NCBI GenBank assembly: GCA_949751835.1
Contig: CATKHK010000123.1
Location: 43,980 to 107,979, forward strand
Reading direction: 5' to 3'
Length of the DNA stretch: 64,000 nucleotides
Source of the DNA: Blepharisma japonicum
Lineage: Eukaryota > Ciliophora > Heterotrichea > Heterotrichida > Blepharismidae
Part shown: positions 10,453 to 21,166 of the stretch, in pieces
How positions within the stretch are numbered: the stretch's first letter is position 1
Layout: each line of letters starts with the position of its first letter
Notes under the pieces: model-generated
Database searches by the model: none
What the model was told of the DNA's origin: nothing
The model's input: the letters and a program-made list of their open reading frames with translations, nothing else
Position numbers and translations under genes: made by a program

Positions 10453-10950
10453 CGGATACTAAATAATAAAATTTTCAACTCTTTTAAAAACTCAAATTGC
10501 TTTGATACTTAACAAATCAGCCAACTAAATTAATAGAAATATATTAGTCTGAAATTGACATTAGAACTGTTCAGAATTATATCGATTTCTCTTTAAAAAT
10601 ACGATATTTCCTCGGAATCCCAATATTTATTTGTCAATGATAGTAAACAATGGTAGAGTTAGCATAATTAATTTAATCAGTCTTAAATTTTAAGCACTCA
10701 TATCACAGGGATAATTTTCCTCTACAACCTTGATAATAAATAGCCAAAGCAATAACCTTTAAGAAAAATCGCACCATTTATGCAGAATTTTCAGATTCAT
10801 TTTTTGAGGATTATGACCGAAGTATAGATCTGGTGTGTGATTTTATGAAAAATCAGCTCTAGAGCTTAAAAAAAAATTCAAGAAAATTACCTTTTGAGAA
10901 TAGATTTAGATTTCATGAAAATTTTTTATTGAAAAATTCTTAGCGCATTC
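10453..10950 (+). pseudogene. Decayed copy of the O-methyltransferase-like gene
   Basis: This stretch lines up with the gene at 1368-2354 in order: the first codons (ATTTTTCAACTCTTTT / ATTTTCAACTCTTTT), TATCA-GGAACAATTTTT / TCACAGGGATAATTTTCC, GAGGATTATGAC, and the end segment AATTACCTTT...GATTTAGATTT. Large internal deletions and stops in all frames mean it cannot encode a protein. Its position just upstream of copy 5 mirrors the intact gene relative to copy 1, showing that a larger unit was duplicated. Confidence 0.75.
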
Positions 10951-11333
10951 CTCGTTATCCTCAGAAAACTTCTATTCAAAAAGAATTAATATATGATCAT
11001 TTTAAAAAAAAAACTTTCTATGTGAACAAAAGAATATTTATGTTTGCACACATGCAAAAAGGTAGCAGAGCTGAATATCTACAAAGACATCAAGGAATGG
11101 TAGTTTAAGGGCGAATAGAGGAATATGAGGAAGTAAGAATTTTGGACTGAAAATTCGTTTAATTATTTTAAAATACATTTGGTTCTGCTTTAAGCACCAT
11201 TTGGATAATACCTATCCTACTTATTAATCCTACTTTATAGACTATGAAGAATATAGCAATTCTATTTTTAAATAATCGCCATCAATATTAAAATAAAAAT
11301 AAACCTAAATATTTTATTTATAACACAAGTATT

Positions 11334-13028
11334 TTATTTTAATATTACTGTGCTACATTTTGGGATAATAGGATGTTTGCCAAACAAAAATTCCTTGAGT
11401 TCTTCAAGAGATATTGTCCCTGACCGATCATTGTCAACATTTCCAAAGAACTCAGCCCATTCTTTAGACGTTATTCCTTTAATGCTTGCTTTTAGCTCTT
11501 TTAGACTTAATTGTCCATCACCACTTTTATCGCACAGCTTAAAAGCTTTTTCAAATCTTTTTATGTTTTCATCAGTATTCCAGTCTGTGCAAGCTGTCAA
11601 AAATTCTGAAAATTCTATATACCCTTTTTCCATAAGTTCAGCTCTCTTTAAAATCTTTTTAAGCCTATTTTGGGTTTTGATATCTAGGCTTTCAATTTCG
11701 TTATAGAGCTCTTCCTCACTGATTTGCCCATCTTTATTTTTATCTAATTTTTTAAATATTTCAATAAATTCGCGATGGTCATTTTGGTTTGTAAGATTGA
11801 CTTTAAAATAAGAAAAAAGCTCTCTTGCGATTTTATCTTTAGAAGTAAATTCTACAAGGCGAGTGATTGCTTCATTATTAGAAGGAGTTAGAGCCAAAGA
11901 CTGACTATTTTTTTGAATTCATGGATGATTCAATGCCTCTTCAACAGTAATTCTTGTATTGTGGTCATAGTCGAGCATTTTACTAAGTAGATCTTTCAAC
12001 TCGCTTGAGTGTAAAAATCAATTTTCTTCATTAAAATTAAATCTTTTGCTATACTCTTTCAGAAGATCCTCTGAACATTTCCCTAGAAATGGAGGTTTTC
12101 CTGTTGTCATTGTATATAAAATAACCCCAACGCTTCACATATCACTAGCAGGATTATTATAAACCCCATTGAGTATCTCAGGAGCCATAAAGTATGTCTA
12201 TGTAAAATTTACCACCTCATCTATTTTTACTAAATCTTCTAATTCTCATGGATAAGAAAACCCAATTATTTTGCAATTAATTTTTCCACCTCGCAAGTCC
12301 AAAATAATTTTTTCAAGATTTAACCCTAAATGGGAAATTCTATGTAGATGGCAATAATTTATACCGCTTAAAATGTCTTGTGTTATTGAGCATGCCAATG
12401 ATTTCTCAATAAATTCATTATCAGCTTTATCGAGCAAACTACTTCCAGAGAAGAACTCATAAACCAAATGTCAGCTTTCTCTTGATTCATAGACTTCAAG
12501 AAGCTTAACTACATTTGGATGATCCTAATTTATATTTACCAAGCATTGAAATTTTTGGATTTCCATTATAAATTTTGTATGGATATCTGTTGATATTAAT
12601 GATTTTTTAAATTCTTTAATAACTTTTTTTATGTCGGTTCTTTTATCATTTGCAAGCAAAATATCTCCGTAAAATCCTTTATGTAAATTTTTGACTGTTG
12701 TGTAATTAATTCTAGTCGGAATCTTGAAAAAGCTTTGGGAGAAATCTTCAATGGATAGATTTTTCGGAGAGCTAGCTCGGGATGTCGTTGTAGAGCCTGC
12801 TTTTAGAGTTAAATATCTTGTTCTGCCTCTTGGTGATGAAGGTTGTGAGGATCAATTATTAGTGTGCCTTGTTGAAAGACGTGGTGGACGTTTTGTTCTT
12901 TTCCTTCTCATAGGAACTTCAGGAGATGTAATATCGTTATCAATCTCTGACCTCAGAGACTTAGTCGAAATGCTTGAAAACCCCTTTTCTATTGCTTGAT
13001 CTGATCTTTTTGAGCAGCAGCAACCCAT
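11334..13028 (-). CDS. Pseudo-CDPK copy 5 (myristoylated, EF-hand pseudokinase)
   Basis: Spliced length 554 aa, two 15-nt introns (12525-12539, 12198-12212). The start at 13028 gives MGCCCSKRSD. The basic, Ser/Pro-rich linker (RRKRTKRPPRLSTR) contains one TGA read as Trp (TNNWSSQPSS), which copy 6 shares, so the reading is supported by conservation. Gly loop LHKGFYGD, lysine KVIKEFKK, catalytic loop SHLGLNLEKIIL, DFG replaced by IGFSYP, APE kept (TYFMAPEIL). EF1 (DKNKDGQISEEE), EF3 (DKSGDGQLSLKE) and EF4 (DNDRSGTISLEE) are canonical; EF2 is degenerate. Closest to copy 6 in the array. Predicted Ca2+-binding membrane-anchored pseudokinase. Confidence 0.92.
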
Positions 13029-13536
13029 ATAATATTATTTTGATACTAAAATAGAAAATATCTGCTGAATTGAGAAAATAAAAATTATGCGAAAAATATC
13101 CAGAAAAGCATTCAAAAATGAAGATTTTATAAGAGAAAAAAATTAAGACATTTTGAAAAATATGAAAGACTTTTGGTCAATTTTTCAAACTTAAGATGGA
13201 CTTCATAAAGAATTTTTTTTAAAGATGATCACAAATATAGTAAATTTTAGAGTAATTTTAGACAAATCCTCGTAAGAGTTGATGGAAAAGTAAACAGAGG
13301 TTTGATATACGAACTAATTATAATTTGGCACAAAAGTGCAAATTTGCATGAAAAACTTAGCAACAAACTGAGAAAAAAATTGATGGGTGACAAGGATTAG
13401 CAAAAATTATACAGCTTTTATTTCCCTAATTTCTGACACCTGAAAAATGTATGTTTATTTAAGAAAGTTATTACAAATGGCATTAAAATTTATCTATTCC
13501 TTGGAGCTTAAAATTTGTAATTAATTAGCTAAACAC

Positions 13537-14390
13537 TATAAGCTGGATATTTATCAATGATATTCCAAATCTGGGTTCTGTTTAGTAAGATCATCCTATC
13601 AAAATAAGCCTCTTCGTTCTATAAACAATTTCAATTTTTCTCATGATCCCTTTAATTCTTTCTTTCAGAGTTTCCTTTGCTATGAAAAGAATTATGTGAA
13701 AAATTCACAAAATCAATACAATACAACCATTATCAATGTAGACAACGTAATTATGACAGCCACCTAAATTAGGTTTAAAGAAAAATATTCCAAAAAATCC
13801 ATTTTTACAAATAGAAGTTTTTCTTGGTAGCCCTACAATTATAGGTAGGCTGTTTTCATAAGAGATCGATTGTGGCCTTCTTCTAGATTAAAACATAGGA
13901 AAAACAGGAAACCTGCTTCCTCTTAATCCAAGAGAGATTGAGCGAAACACAGATGGCAATAACCATATGAAATTATGCTTGCCTATATTATTTTCTAAAA
14001 ATTTGCAGGTGTTTAAAGCCTTTTACACAATTTCTGAAATTTATATTTTTCACTTGTTTGTAATGAAGAGATCTCAGAGGCATATAAATTTTGTATATTG
14101 GGTAATGCTTGCATCCTTAATTAGGCCGACTTCAGTGAATTTTTAGTGGCAGCTCCTATTGCTTCCAAAAAGGCTTTAATCCAAGTTCTTTGTGTTATTA
14201 AGACAAAAGTAAGGCATTAAAATAATTGGGAGAATTGGACTTATGATAATCAATAGTTAGGGACAAATAAATATGAAATAAAATATTGATACTTATGCAA
14301 TTAATGCTCAGATACATAGCAGGATTTTGATCTTTCTTTAGGCCTATCATCATTATATAGACTTTTCCGAGAGCTGAGAAATTTTTTCCC
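13537..14390 (-). pseudogene. Decayed full-length copy of the DHHC S-acyltransferase gene
   Basis: Collinear with the intact gene at 17781-18741 over nearly its whole length: the 3' end (CTGGATATTTATCAATGATATTCC versus GTGGATATTCATCAACGATATTCC, shown here as two pieces), ATCCTATCAAAATAAG, CCTTTAATTCTTTC, AAACAGGAAACCTG, CTCCTATTGCTTCC, and ATTGGGAGAATTGG all match in order. Many indels and stops break every frame, including the DHHC region, so it is a pseudogene. It lies upstream of pseudo-CDPK copy 5, as the intact gene lies upstream of copy 6. Confidence 0.85.
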
Positions 14391-14729
14391 TGCAAAATTT
14401 TGGCAAATCCAGAAAAGAAAATTATATAAAATTGGCAAAATTAACAAGAAATCTGAAAATTGGCAAATGTTTAATTTCAGTGAATATTTTTTAAACAGAT
14501 AATAAACAATAAATCTTTTAAAGATTAAATGATATGACTTTACGAATTAACTCACTGAATTTTATTAAAGCTATATCAGTCTCAAAATTTGCATTAATAT
14601 CCTCAATCCTCACATTAAGAAAATCAATCTACTAAAAAAATTTCAGAAAATGGTTCAAAAAATAATCTATTCTTTAAAGCTTAATTTTTACTTATAAACC
14701 TTAAAATATTCATTAATTAACACTATTAA

Positions 14730-15285
14730 ATGTATACTCGCTAAGAATATTCCTTATCTGGGTGCTATTAGTAGCATTATCCTATTAAAATAAGATCTCT
14801 TCTTCCTAAAGCTATTTCTCTTGCTCACTGCGTTGATTCCTTTAATTCCTTATTTTTACTGATTTCTTGTAATGCAAAGCGTCATATGAAAATTGATGCT
14901 TATATTGATTATTAATTAAAATAACGTTATGTTATGGCTATACAAATTAGGGGTTTCTGGAAATATTTCCTGACTCTTTCCACTTTAAGAGATTGCAAGT
15001 TTTTTGTTTGCTCTTAAAAGTGGTGAATTGTTTTTGTAAATTTTATGTTAAAGAATTAAACGAAAAATAGAGGCTTTTCATGGCAATCTTACAAATTGTA
15101 GGTAGGCCTTTATCTACAATAGAATTCGGCGGTAATGTTCTTCGACATTTATAAATAGGAAAAAAATTTTTGTTAATCCTAGCTGAGCATGGGTGGAATG
15201 AACCAATTACAATTACGCTTTTCATGTAGCTGTCTCAAAATCGCAAGTGGCGGTCAAAGTCTTCTACAATTTCTCATTTCATTTT
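14730..15285 (-). pseudogene. Second decayed DHHC S-acyltransferase copy, partial
   Basis: Aligns with the 3' two-thirds of the intact DHHC gene: TAAGATCTCTTCTTCCTA, AATGCAAAGCGTCATATGAAAA, CTATACAAATTA, and GTGGCGGTCAAAGTCTTCTA, the last being the DHHC motif region. The part beyond the motif is missing. Placed head-to-tail after the 13537-14390 copy, so at least two transferase copies were present between pseudo-CDPK copies 5 and 6. Confidence 0.8.
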
Positions 15286-15481
15286 AAAATGTGGCCTAAA
15301 ATTCGATCAATTATTTTAGAATGAAATTTAAGTCTGCATTAATTAAATACCATTAGGAAATAATGCTGTAATTATCCTTCTTGATAAAACTATTTAGTGT
15401 GTAGCAATTATATTTAGAAATATTTATAATCAATATTAATAAAAATTTACATGAAGGTTTTTTATTTAGAATATAAGTATA

Positions 15482-17173
15482 CTATTCTGAGATCGCTATA
15501 CTATATTTTGGACTAATACGATTTTTACCAAACAAAAATTCCTTGAGTTCTTCAAAAGAGATTGTCCCTGATCGATCAAAATCAACACTTCCAAAAAACT
15601 CAGCCCATTCTTTAGATCTTATCCCTTTAATGCTTGCTTTTAGTTCTTTTAGACTTAATTGCCCATCTCCGCTTTTATCGCACAGCTTAAACGCTTTTTC
15701 AAATTTTTTTATGTTTTCATCGGTGTTCCAATCTGTGCAAGCTGTCAAAAATTCTGAAAATTCTATATACCCTTTTTCCATAAGGTCAGAGCGCTTTAAA
15801 ATCCTTTTAAGCCTATTTTGGATTTTGATATCTAGATTTTTAATTTCGCTTAAGAGCTCTTCCTGACTGATTTGTCCATCTTTATTCTTATCTATATTTT
15901 TAAAAAGTTCAATAAATTCGCGATGGTCATTTTGGTTTGTAAGATTGACTTTAAAAAAAGAAAAGAGCTCTCTTGCGATTTTATCTTTAGAAGTAAATTC
16001 TACAAGGCGAGTGATTGCCTCATTATTAAGGGGAGTTGAAGCCGAAGACCGGCTATTTTTTTGAAGTCATGGATGATTCAATACCTCCTCAACAGTAATT
16101 CTTGTATTGTGGTCGTAATTCAACATTTTACTAAGCAAATCTTCTAACTCATTAGAAGCTAAAATCCAATTTTCTTTCTTAAAAGTTCATCCTTTCCTAT
16201 ACTCTTTCAGAAGATCCTCTGAACTTTTTCCTCGAAATGGAAGCTTTCCATGTGTCATTACATATAAAATAACCCCTACGCTTCAAATATCACTAGCAGG
16301 ATTATTATAAACCCCAGTAAGAATTTCAGGAGCCATAAAGCATGTCTACATAAAATTTACCACTTCATTTATTTTCACTAAATCTTCTAATTCTCAAGGA
16401 TAAGAAAACCCAATTATTTTGCAATTAATCTTCTCATTTCTTGAATCCAAAATAATTTTTTCAAGATTTAACCCTAAATGAGGAATTCCATTCCTATGAC
16501 AATAGTTTAAACCGCTTAAAATATCTTCTATTATTGAGCATGCCAACGAATCCCCAATAATTTCATTTGCTTTATCAAGCAAATTACTTCCAGAGAAGAA
16601 TTCATAAACCAAAAGCCAACTTTCTCTTGATTCGCAGACTTCAAGAAGCTTAACTACATTTGGATGATCCTAATTTATATTTACCAGGCCTTGGAATTTT
16701 TGAATATCCATTATAAATTTTTTGTGGACATCTGCTTGTATTATTGATTTTTTAAATTCTTTAATAACTTTTTTAATCTCAGTTCTTTTATCATTTACCA
16801 ACAAAACATCTCCGTAAAATCCTTTGTGAAGCTTCCTGACAGTCGTGTAATTAATTCTAATCGATGTCTTAAAAAAATTTTGGGAAAATTCATTAGAGGA
16901 TAGAATTGACGGAGAGTTTGTGCGAGATGTTTTTGTAGAGGCAGCTTCAAGAGTTTTCAATCCTGCTCTGCCTCTTGGTGATGAAGGCTGCGAAGATCAA
17001 TTATTAATGCGTCCTGTTGAAAGTCGTGGCATCCGTTTTGTTTTTTTCTTTCTTATTGGAACTTCTGGAGTTGTAGTATTACTATCAATTTCTGACTTCA
17101 GAGATCTAGTAGTCATGCTTGAAAAACCCTTTTCTATCGTCGAGTCAAGCCTTTTTGTGCAGCAGCAACCCAT
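15482..17173 (-). CDS. Pseudo-CDPK copy 6 (myristoylated, EF-hand pseudokinase)
   Basis: Spliced length 553 aa, two 15-nt introns (16670-16684, 16346-16360). The start is at 17173 (MGCCCTKRLD), upstream of the first ATG that a standard-code ORF would offer, because a TGA is read as Trp (INNWSSQPSS) as in copy 5. Kinase domain: Gly loop LHKGFYGD, lysine KVIKEFKK, catalytic loop PHLGLNLEKIIL, DFG replaced by IGFSYP, APE kept (TCFMAPEIL), HPW kept. EF1 (DKNKDGQISQEE) and EF3 (DKSGDGQLSLKE) are canonical, EF4 close to canonical (DFDRSGTISFEE), EF2 degenerate (DLMEKGYIEFSE). Directly downstream, in the same orientation, of the intact DHHC transferase gene. Confidence 0.92.
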
Positions 17174-17780
17174 AAAATTTATTATTGGAATTCTAGGAGA
17201 AAATGTCTTTGATTTGAGCTGAAAAAAATTATGTAAATTCAGAAGAACGTTAATAGCCAGGACAAGCTAAAAGTCGTCCTGGACGATAAGACACTAAAAA
17301 ATAAAGATTTTAAAGCAGATAAACATTTAAAATTTTATGAATGATTTTTGGTAATGTTTTTTCAAGGATTAAGATGAACCTCGTTAGACTTTTTTTGGTA
17401 AAATTAAAAGAATTTCCAAGAAATTTAGTGAATTTTAAGGTAAACTTAATCAATTAAGAATTTAAACGAAGCACTGACAAATTTAAAACTAAAGTAAGCC
17501 AAGTTTTCAATTTTGCGAATTCATTATAGATTGACATAGCAGTGCAGATTTTCATAGACAAAGCCCAGCTCTTTGCTAAAAATGAATTGTTGAAACTGGG
17601 ATTATTTTTTATTCAAAGAAAATTCTGAAAGTGGCTTAAGAGTTATCAATTTTAGAGCTTAGTTTTTTAAGTTACACATATAAACCCATAATATTTAAAC
17701 TAGGAAAATAAACCCTCATGTAATCATAGCGGTTTATTATATAAAAAAAGCCAAGTAAAATTTAAAATTGCATTAATTAA
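17174..17780. other. Intergenic region between copy 6 and DHHC gene
   Basis: About 600 bp, AT-rich, no gene seen. Parts (17380-17620) resemble the region upstream of copy 5 (13180-13400) and the region around 5050-5220, consistent with being part of the repeated pseudokinase-plus-transferase unit. Confidence 0.5.
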
Positions 17781-18741
17781 TTAAACACTATTAGGTGGAT
17801 ATTCATCAACGATATTCCTAATCTGAGCGCTATTTAGCAGCATCATTCTATCAAAATAAGACCTCTTCTTCCTACAGCAATTTCTCTTATTTTCTGTCTT
17901 TATTCCTTTAATTCTTTCCTTGGTAGATTCTCCTGTAATGCAAAGCGTCATGTGAAAAATGCACAAAATAGATACAAATACAGTGATTATCAATGAAAAC
18001 AGTGTAATTATGACTACTATACAAATTATAGTAGGTCCGTCTTCTATAAGTGATCTTCGGCTGTGATCTTCTCCTACATCATAAAATAGGAAAAACAGGA
18101 AACCTGTTATTTCCGTTACTCCAAGTGAGATTGAGCTGAACACAGATGACATGAACCATCGGTAATTACGCTTGCCTATGCAATTGTCTAGAAATCTGCA
18201 ATGGTGGTCAAAGTCTTCTACACAATTTCCACAATTCCTATTGTTTTACTTACTTGCAATGATGAGATCTCGGAGGTCTATAAATTTTGCATGTTTGGCA
18301 ATACTTGTATCCTCTATTGGGCTGACTTATAAGGACAGCTTCAGTGAATTCTTCAGGAACAGCTCCTATTGCTTCCCAAACAGGCTTCTTAGGTATGATC
18401 CCAGGCTCAGTTGTGGTCGTAAGCCAAATAAAGACAGTCGAGGACAAAAAGCAATACATTGCAATAATTGGGAGAATTGGGCTTATGGTAATCCATAGGT
18501 AGGGACTGATAAATATAAAATAAAATATTGATACTGATCCAAGCAATGCTCAGGTACATAACAGGTATTTTTGATCTTCCTTAGGACCTATCATTATACG
18601 GCCATTGAAGAAAAACCTGTTTTTAGATGGTCAGACTTTTCAGAGAGGGAGGATAATTTCGTGAGAAAGGGTCCAGGGTGACTGAGGTGTTGGAAAAATT
18701 GGACTTGGAGAAGGATAGATTTCTTTATCAGCTATTTCCAT
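17781..18741 (-). CDS. DHHC-type protein S-acyltransferase (palmitoyltransferase)
   Basis: Spliced length 314 aa; one 16-nt intron (18238-18253) inside the cysteine-rich domain, needed to join RSHHCK to NCGNCVEDFDHHC. Start at 18741 (MEIADKEIYPSPSP); two TGA codons are read as Trp in WKVWPSK. Order: cytosolic N-terminus, two hydrophobic spans (about 70-120), TEPGIIPKKP (the DPG-type motif), the zinc-binding cysteine-rich domain with CQTC, RPPRSHHC and the catalytic DHHC, two more spans, then a TTxE-like GESTKE segment and a Cys/Lys-rich tail. DHHC is followed by Arg instead of the usual Pro. All catalytic residues are present, so it should palmitoylate proteins at membranes. Its neighbours, the MGCC pseudokinases, are plausible substrates (inference). 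Confidence 0.93.
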
Positions 18742-19231
18742 TTATAATTCAAAATTATTTGAAGCATTTCTAAGAACATGAGCGAGGGCATTTATTGGTG
18801 AGATATTTATTTGTATACTATTGATTATATATAGGGGAACTATGAAAATGTGGGTTTGGTTTTGCATATAAATAAAGTTGCAGATAGATAGCATAAATCT
18901 GTAATAATATTTTAATTAAGTTTACCTTGCTATTTACATAGGGTCAAAAATAAAGTCTAGCCTCTTATCTTTCATAAAGAGTTGCCATTTTCCTGGACCA
19001 AAAATATTCTAGAACCCAAAGCATGATTTTTTGCATTTTTATTTAATTTTTTAAATGTTTATTCATTCTTTTAAATCAAAATAATTTGATTATTTATAAA
19101 TTCTTATAATAGTGGATTTTAATATAAAAATCAATATTCACAATAAATGGAGAATTTTGTGATTATTACAAACCTATTAATTAAAAATCTTTTCTATTCA
19201 ATTTAAATTTCATTTTCAAAGTATTTAAATT
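18742..19231. other. Intergenic region
   Basis: About 490 bp of AT-rich DNA between the divergent DHHC gene and the ODAD1-like gene; presumably holds both promoters. No gene or clear motif seen. Confidence 0.5.
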
Positions 19232-20719
19232 ATGGAAATTCTAAATAAAAGTGTGATCATTGGGAAACCTTCTAAGATTTTGCAGAGCAGCGAAACAAAT
19301 CAGAAATATCAAAATTTAGAAAAAGTTTCTGAAAATTTGGAGTTTGAAAAGCGAGAATCCATTATCCTCGACCAACAAATTGAAGAGCTGCAAAAAGAGC
19401 TAGAAACCCTCAACCAAGCCAATAGCTCTTTGTATTCTGGGTCCTCTGAATATCAATTACGAAACAAAGTCCTTGCACTAGAAAAGAAACTTGGCCTTGA
19501 AACAACCCATCTCAATGAATCTCGCTCACAAAATAAAATAATTAGAGGAGAGGTAAATGGGATCAGAAAGGACAAGACTTTTTATCACATTTCAATAAAA
19601 AACTTAAACAGCACTATTGATAATTTAACACAGAGGGTCTCTGCTAAGCATGATAAGTTCTCACACAATATGGAATCAGATCTGTTTAACCAAACTCAAT
19701 TAAAAAATTTACGAAGCAAAAGCCAAAAAAACACTAATGACTATAGCCAGAAATTTAATGAATTAGGCTTTTTTATTACTGAAGAAAGAGAAAGAGGTGC
19801 TAAAATAAGGAAAAAAATAGAAGATGGAATTGCTCAACAAATTAAAAAACCAGTTGATGTTGTATTTATAACTGATTTATTGCAAAAACTTTTGAGGAAT
19901 TGAAAACATAAAGTAATAGAAAAGAAAAATATTTTGGATAATTATATCAAGCATATTGATAATTTAGAAGATGCCTTCGAACAAATAGGGAAAGCAAAAG
20001 GAATGTTCAGCTTAAAAGAAATAACGACAGCATTAATAAAATCAGAAGCCCAATATCAAGAAGTAAATAACTATATAAATAAGCTGCAAGCTGAAATTGA
20101 TTTTCTGACAGAAACCTATGACGAAACAAAAGAAATTATTGAGTCTTATAAGATTGCAAAAATTGAAGACTCAGAAAAATTAATTTCATTTACACAGAAA
20201 TTAAGGAATAAACAAGAAGAATTTCGGATTAAAAAAGAATTAAAAATCCAAGAACTAAACATTTTAAAGACAAAATTCCAATCAATTATGCCTGAAATCA
20301 AAGTATTCTTTATATAGAAAATCTTAAAATCTCTCAAATCAACACCTTTGGAGCTGACTTCATCTGCTAAAATTGATATTGATGATATTTCTACGCTAAA
20401 CCAGCACAATTTTACTATTCCTCTAGGACAAATAGAAGAATATATATGCTATTTGCAGATGTTTTTAGCGAAAAAATTAGAAACTGAAGAAGAAGTATGA
20501 AGATCTGTTTCTCTATTAATTCCTAAAACAGGCAGAGCTAGCGATCTTAAAGCGGTCACCATAAAAGATGTGATTGACTTAAAAGATTTATATGCAGACC
20601 AAGAGCTTGAAGAATCCAAAAACCCAATACTCCTGGCTGATTTAAGAAAAAGAGCTAAAAAAATAGTAAATTCAACAACCCCTGACCCTTTTGCTGGCAG
20701 AAGGTCTTTAATTGTATAA
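19232..20719 (+). CDS. Outer dynein arm docking complex coiled-coil protein (ODAD1/CCDC114-like)
   Basis: Spliced length 490 aa with one 15-nt intron (20303-20317). One TGA joins the first two open stretches as Trp (LRNWKHK). Almost entirely coiled coil to residue about 360. Features typical of the ODA1/DC2-CCDC114-CCDC63 family are visible: an N-terminal LENKL-type segment followed by NKIIRGEVNGIRKDK, and the central block LEDAFEQIGKA...LIKSEAQYQEVNNYINKLQAEID, which corresponds to the family's 'F-I-x-x-E-x-Q-N-x-S-L-F-x-Y-V' block. These proteins dock outer dynein arms on axonemal doublets. The assignment rests on motif spacing, not on an alignment. Confidence 0.65.
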
Positions 20720-20749
20720 TGCCTATTAAAATACCAAAAAATTTACCAA

Positions 20750-21040
20750 TTAATAATCCTCATCTCCATCATCTTCAAATTCATCATAAGAGAACTCATA
20801 GCTGTTAACTCCAAGGAGGGAAGGAGAAGGCAGAGCGTCTGGAGAAATTTCTTCTTCAGTTCCTGGTACAGCAGGCTCTAATATATTTTCAGGTGCTGTT
20901 TGTGTAGCTATGAGTTTGATTTTTTCAATAATATCTTTAAGAGAAGGCTCAGCATGAGCAACACTTTCTTGTTTAGAGTTGGCTCGAAGGGCAGTTGATG
21001 ATAAAACACATAACGTTAAGATAATTGCGAGTATCTTCAT
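20750..21040 (-). CDS. Small secreted acidic protein
   Basis: 96 aa. A clear signal peptide (MKILAIILTLCVLSSTALRA, cleavage near residue 18-20) is followed by a short mature region that ends in a strongly acidic stretch (YDEFEDDGDEDY). No cysteines in the mature part and no family recognised. Convergent with the ODAD1-like gene (30 bp between stops) and divergent from RPF2 (126 bp between starts). Confidence 0.7.
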   Translation of the reverse strand: MKILAIILTLCVLSSTALRANSKQESVAHAEPSLKDIIEKIKLIATQTAPENILEPAVPGTEEEISPDALPSPSLLGVNSYEFSYDEFEDDGDEDY

Positions 21041-21166
21041 TTTGAAATAAATTATCGTTAGACATTTTTTGGGAAATTTAGCATAGAAAAATGAAGCTTA
21101 GTTTTAATAGTAAAATAATGAGGACAATTTTTACTATAAGCTCTTATATATTTTGATTATAAATAA

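Noticed and set aside
12724-12999. Plus-strand 91-codon frame within pseudo-CDPK copy 5 (and the similar one in copy 6)
   Set aside because: Opposite strand of the conserved acylated N-terminal region; its openness follows from the codon pattern of the real gene.
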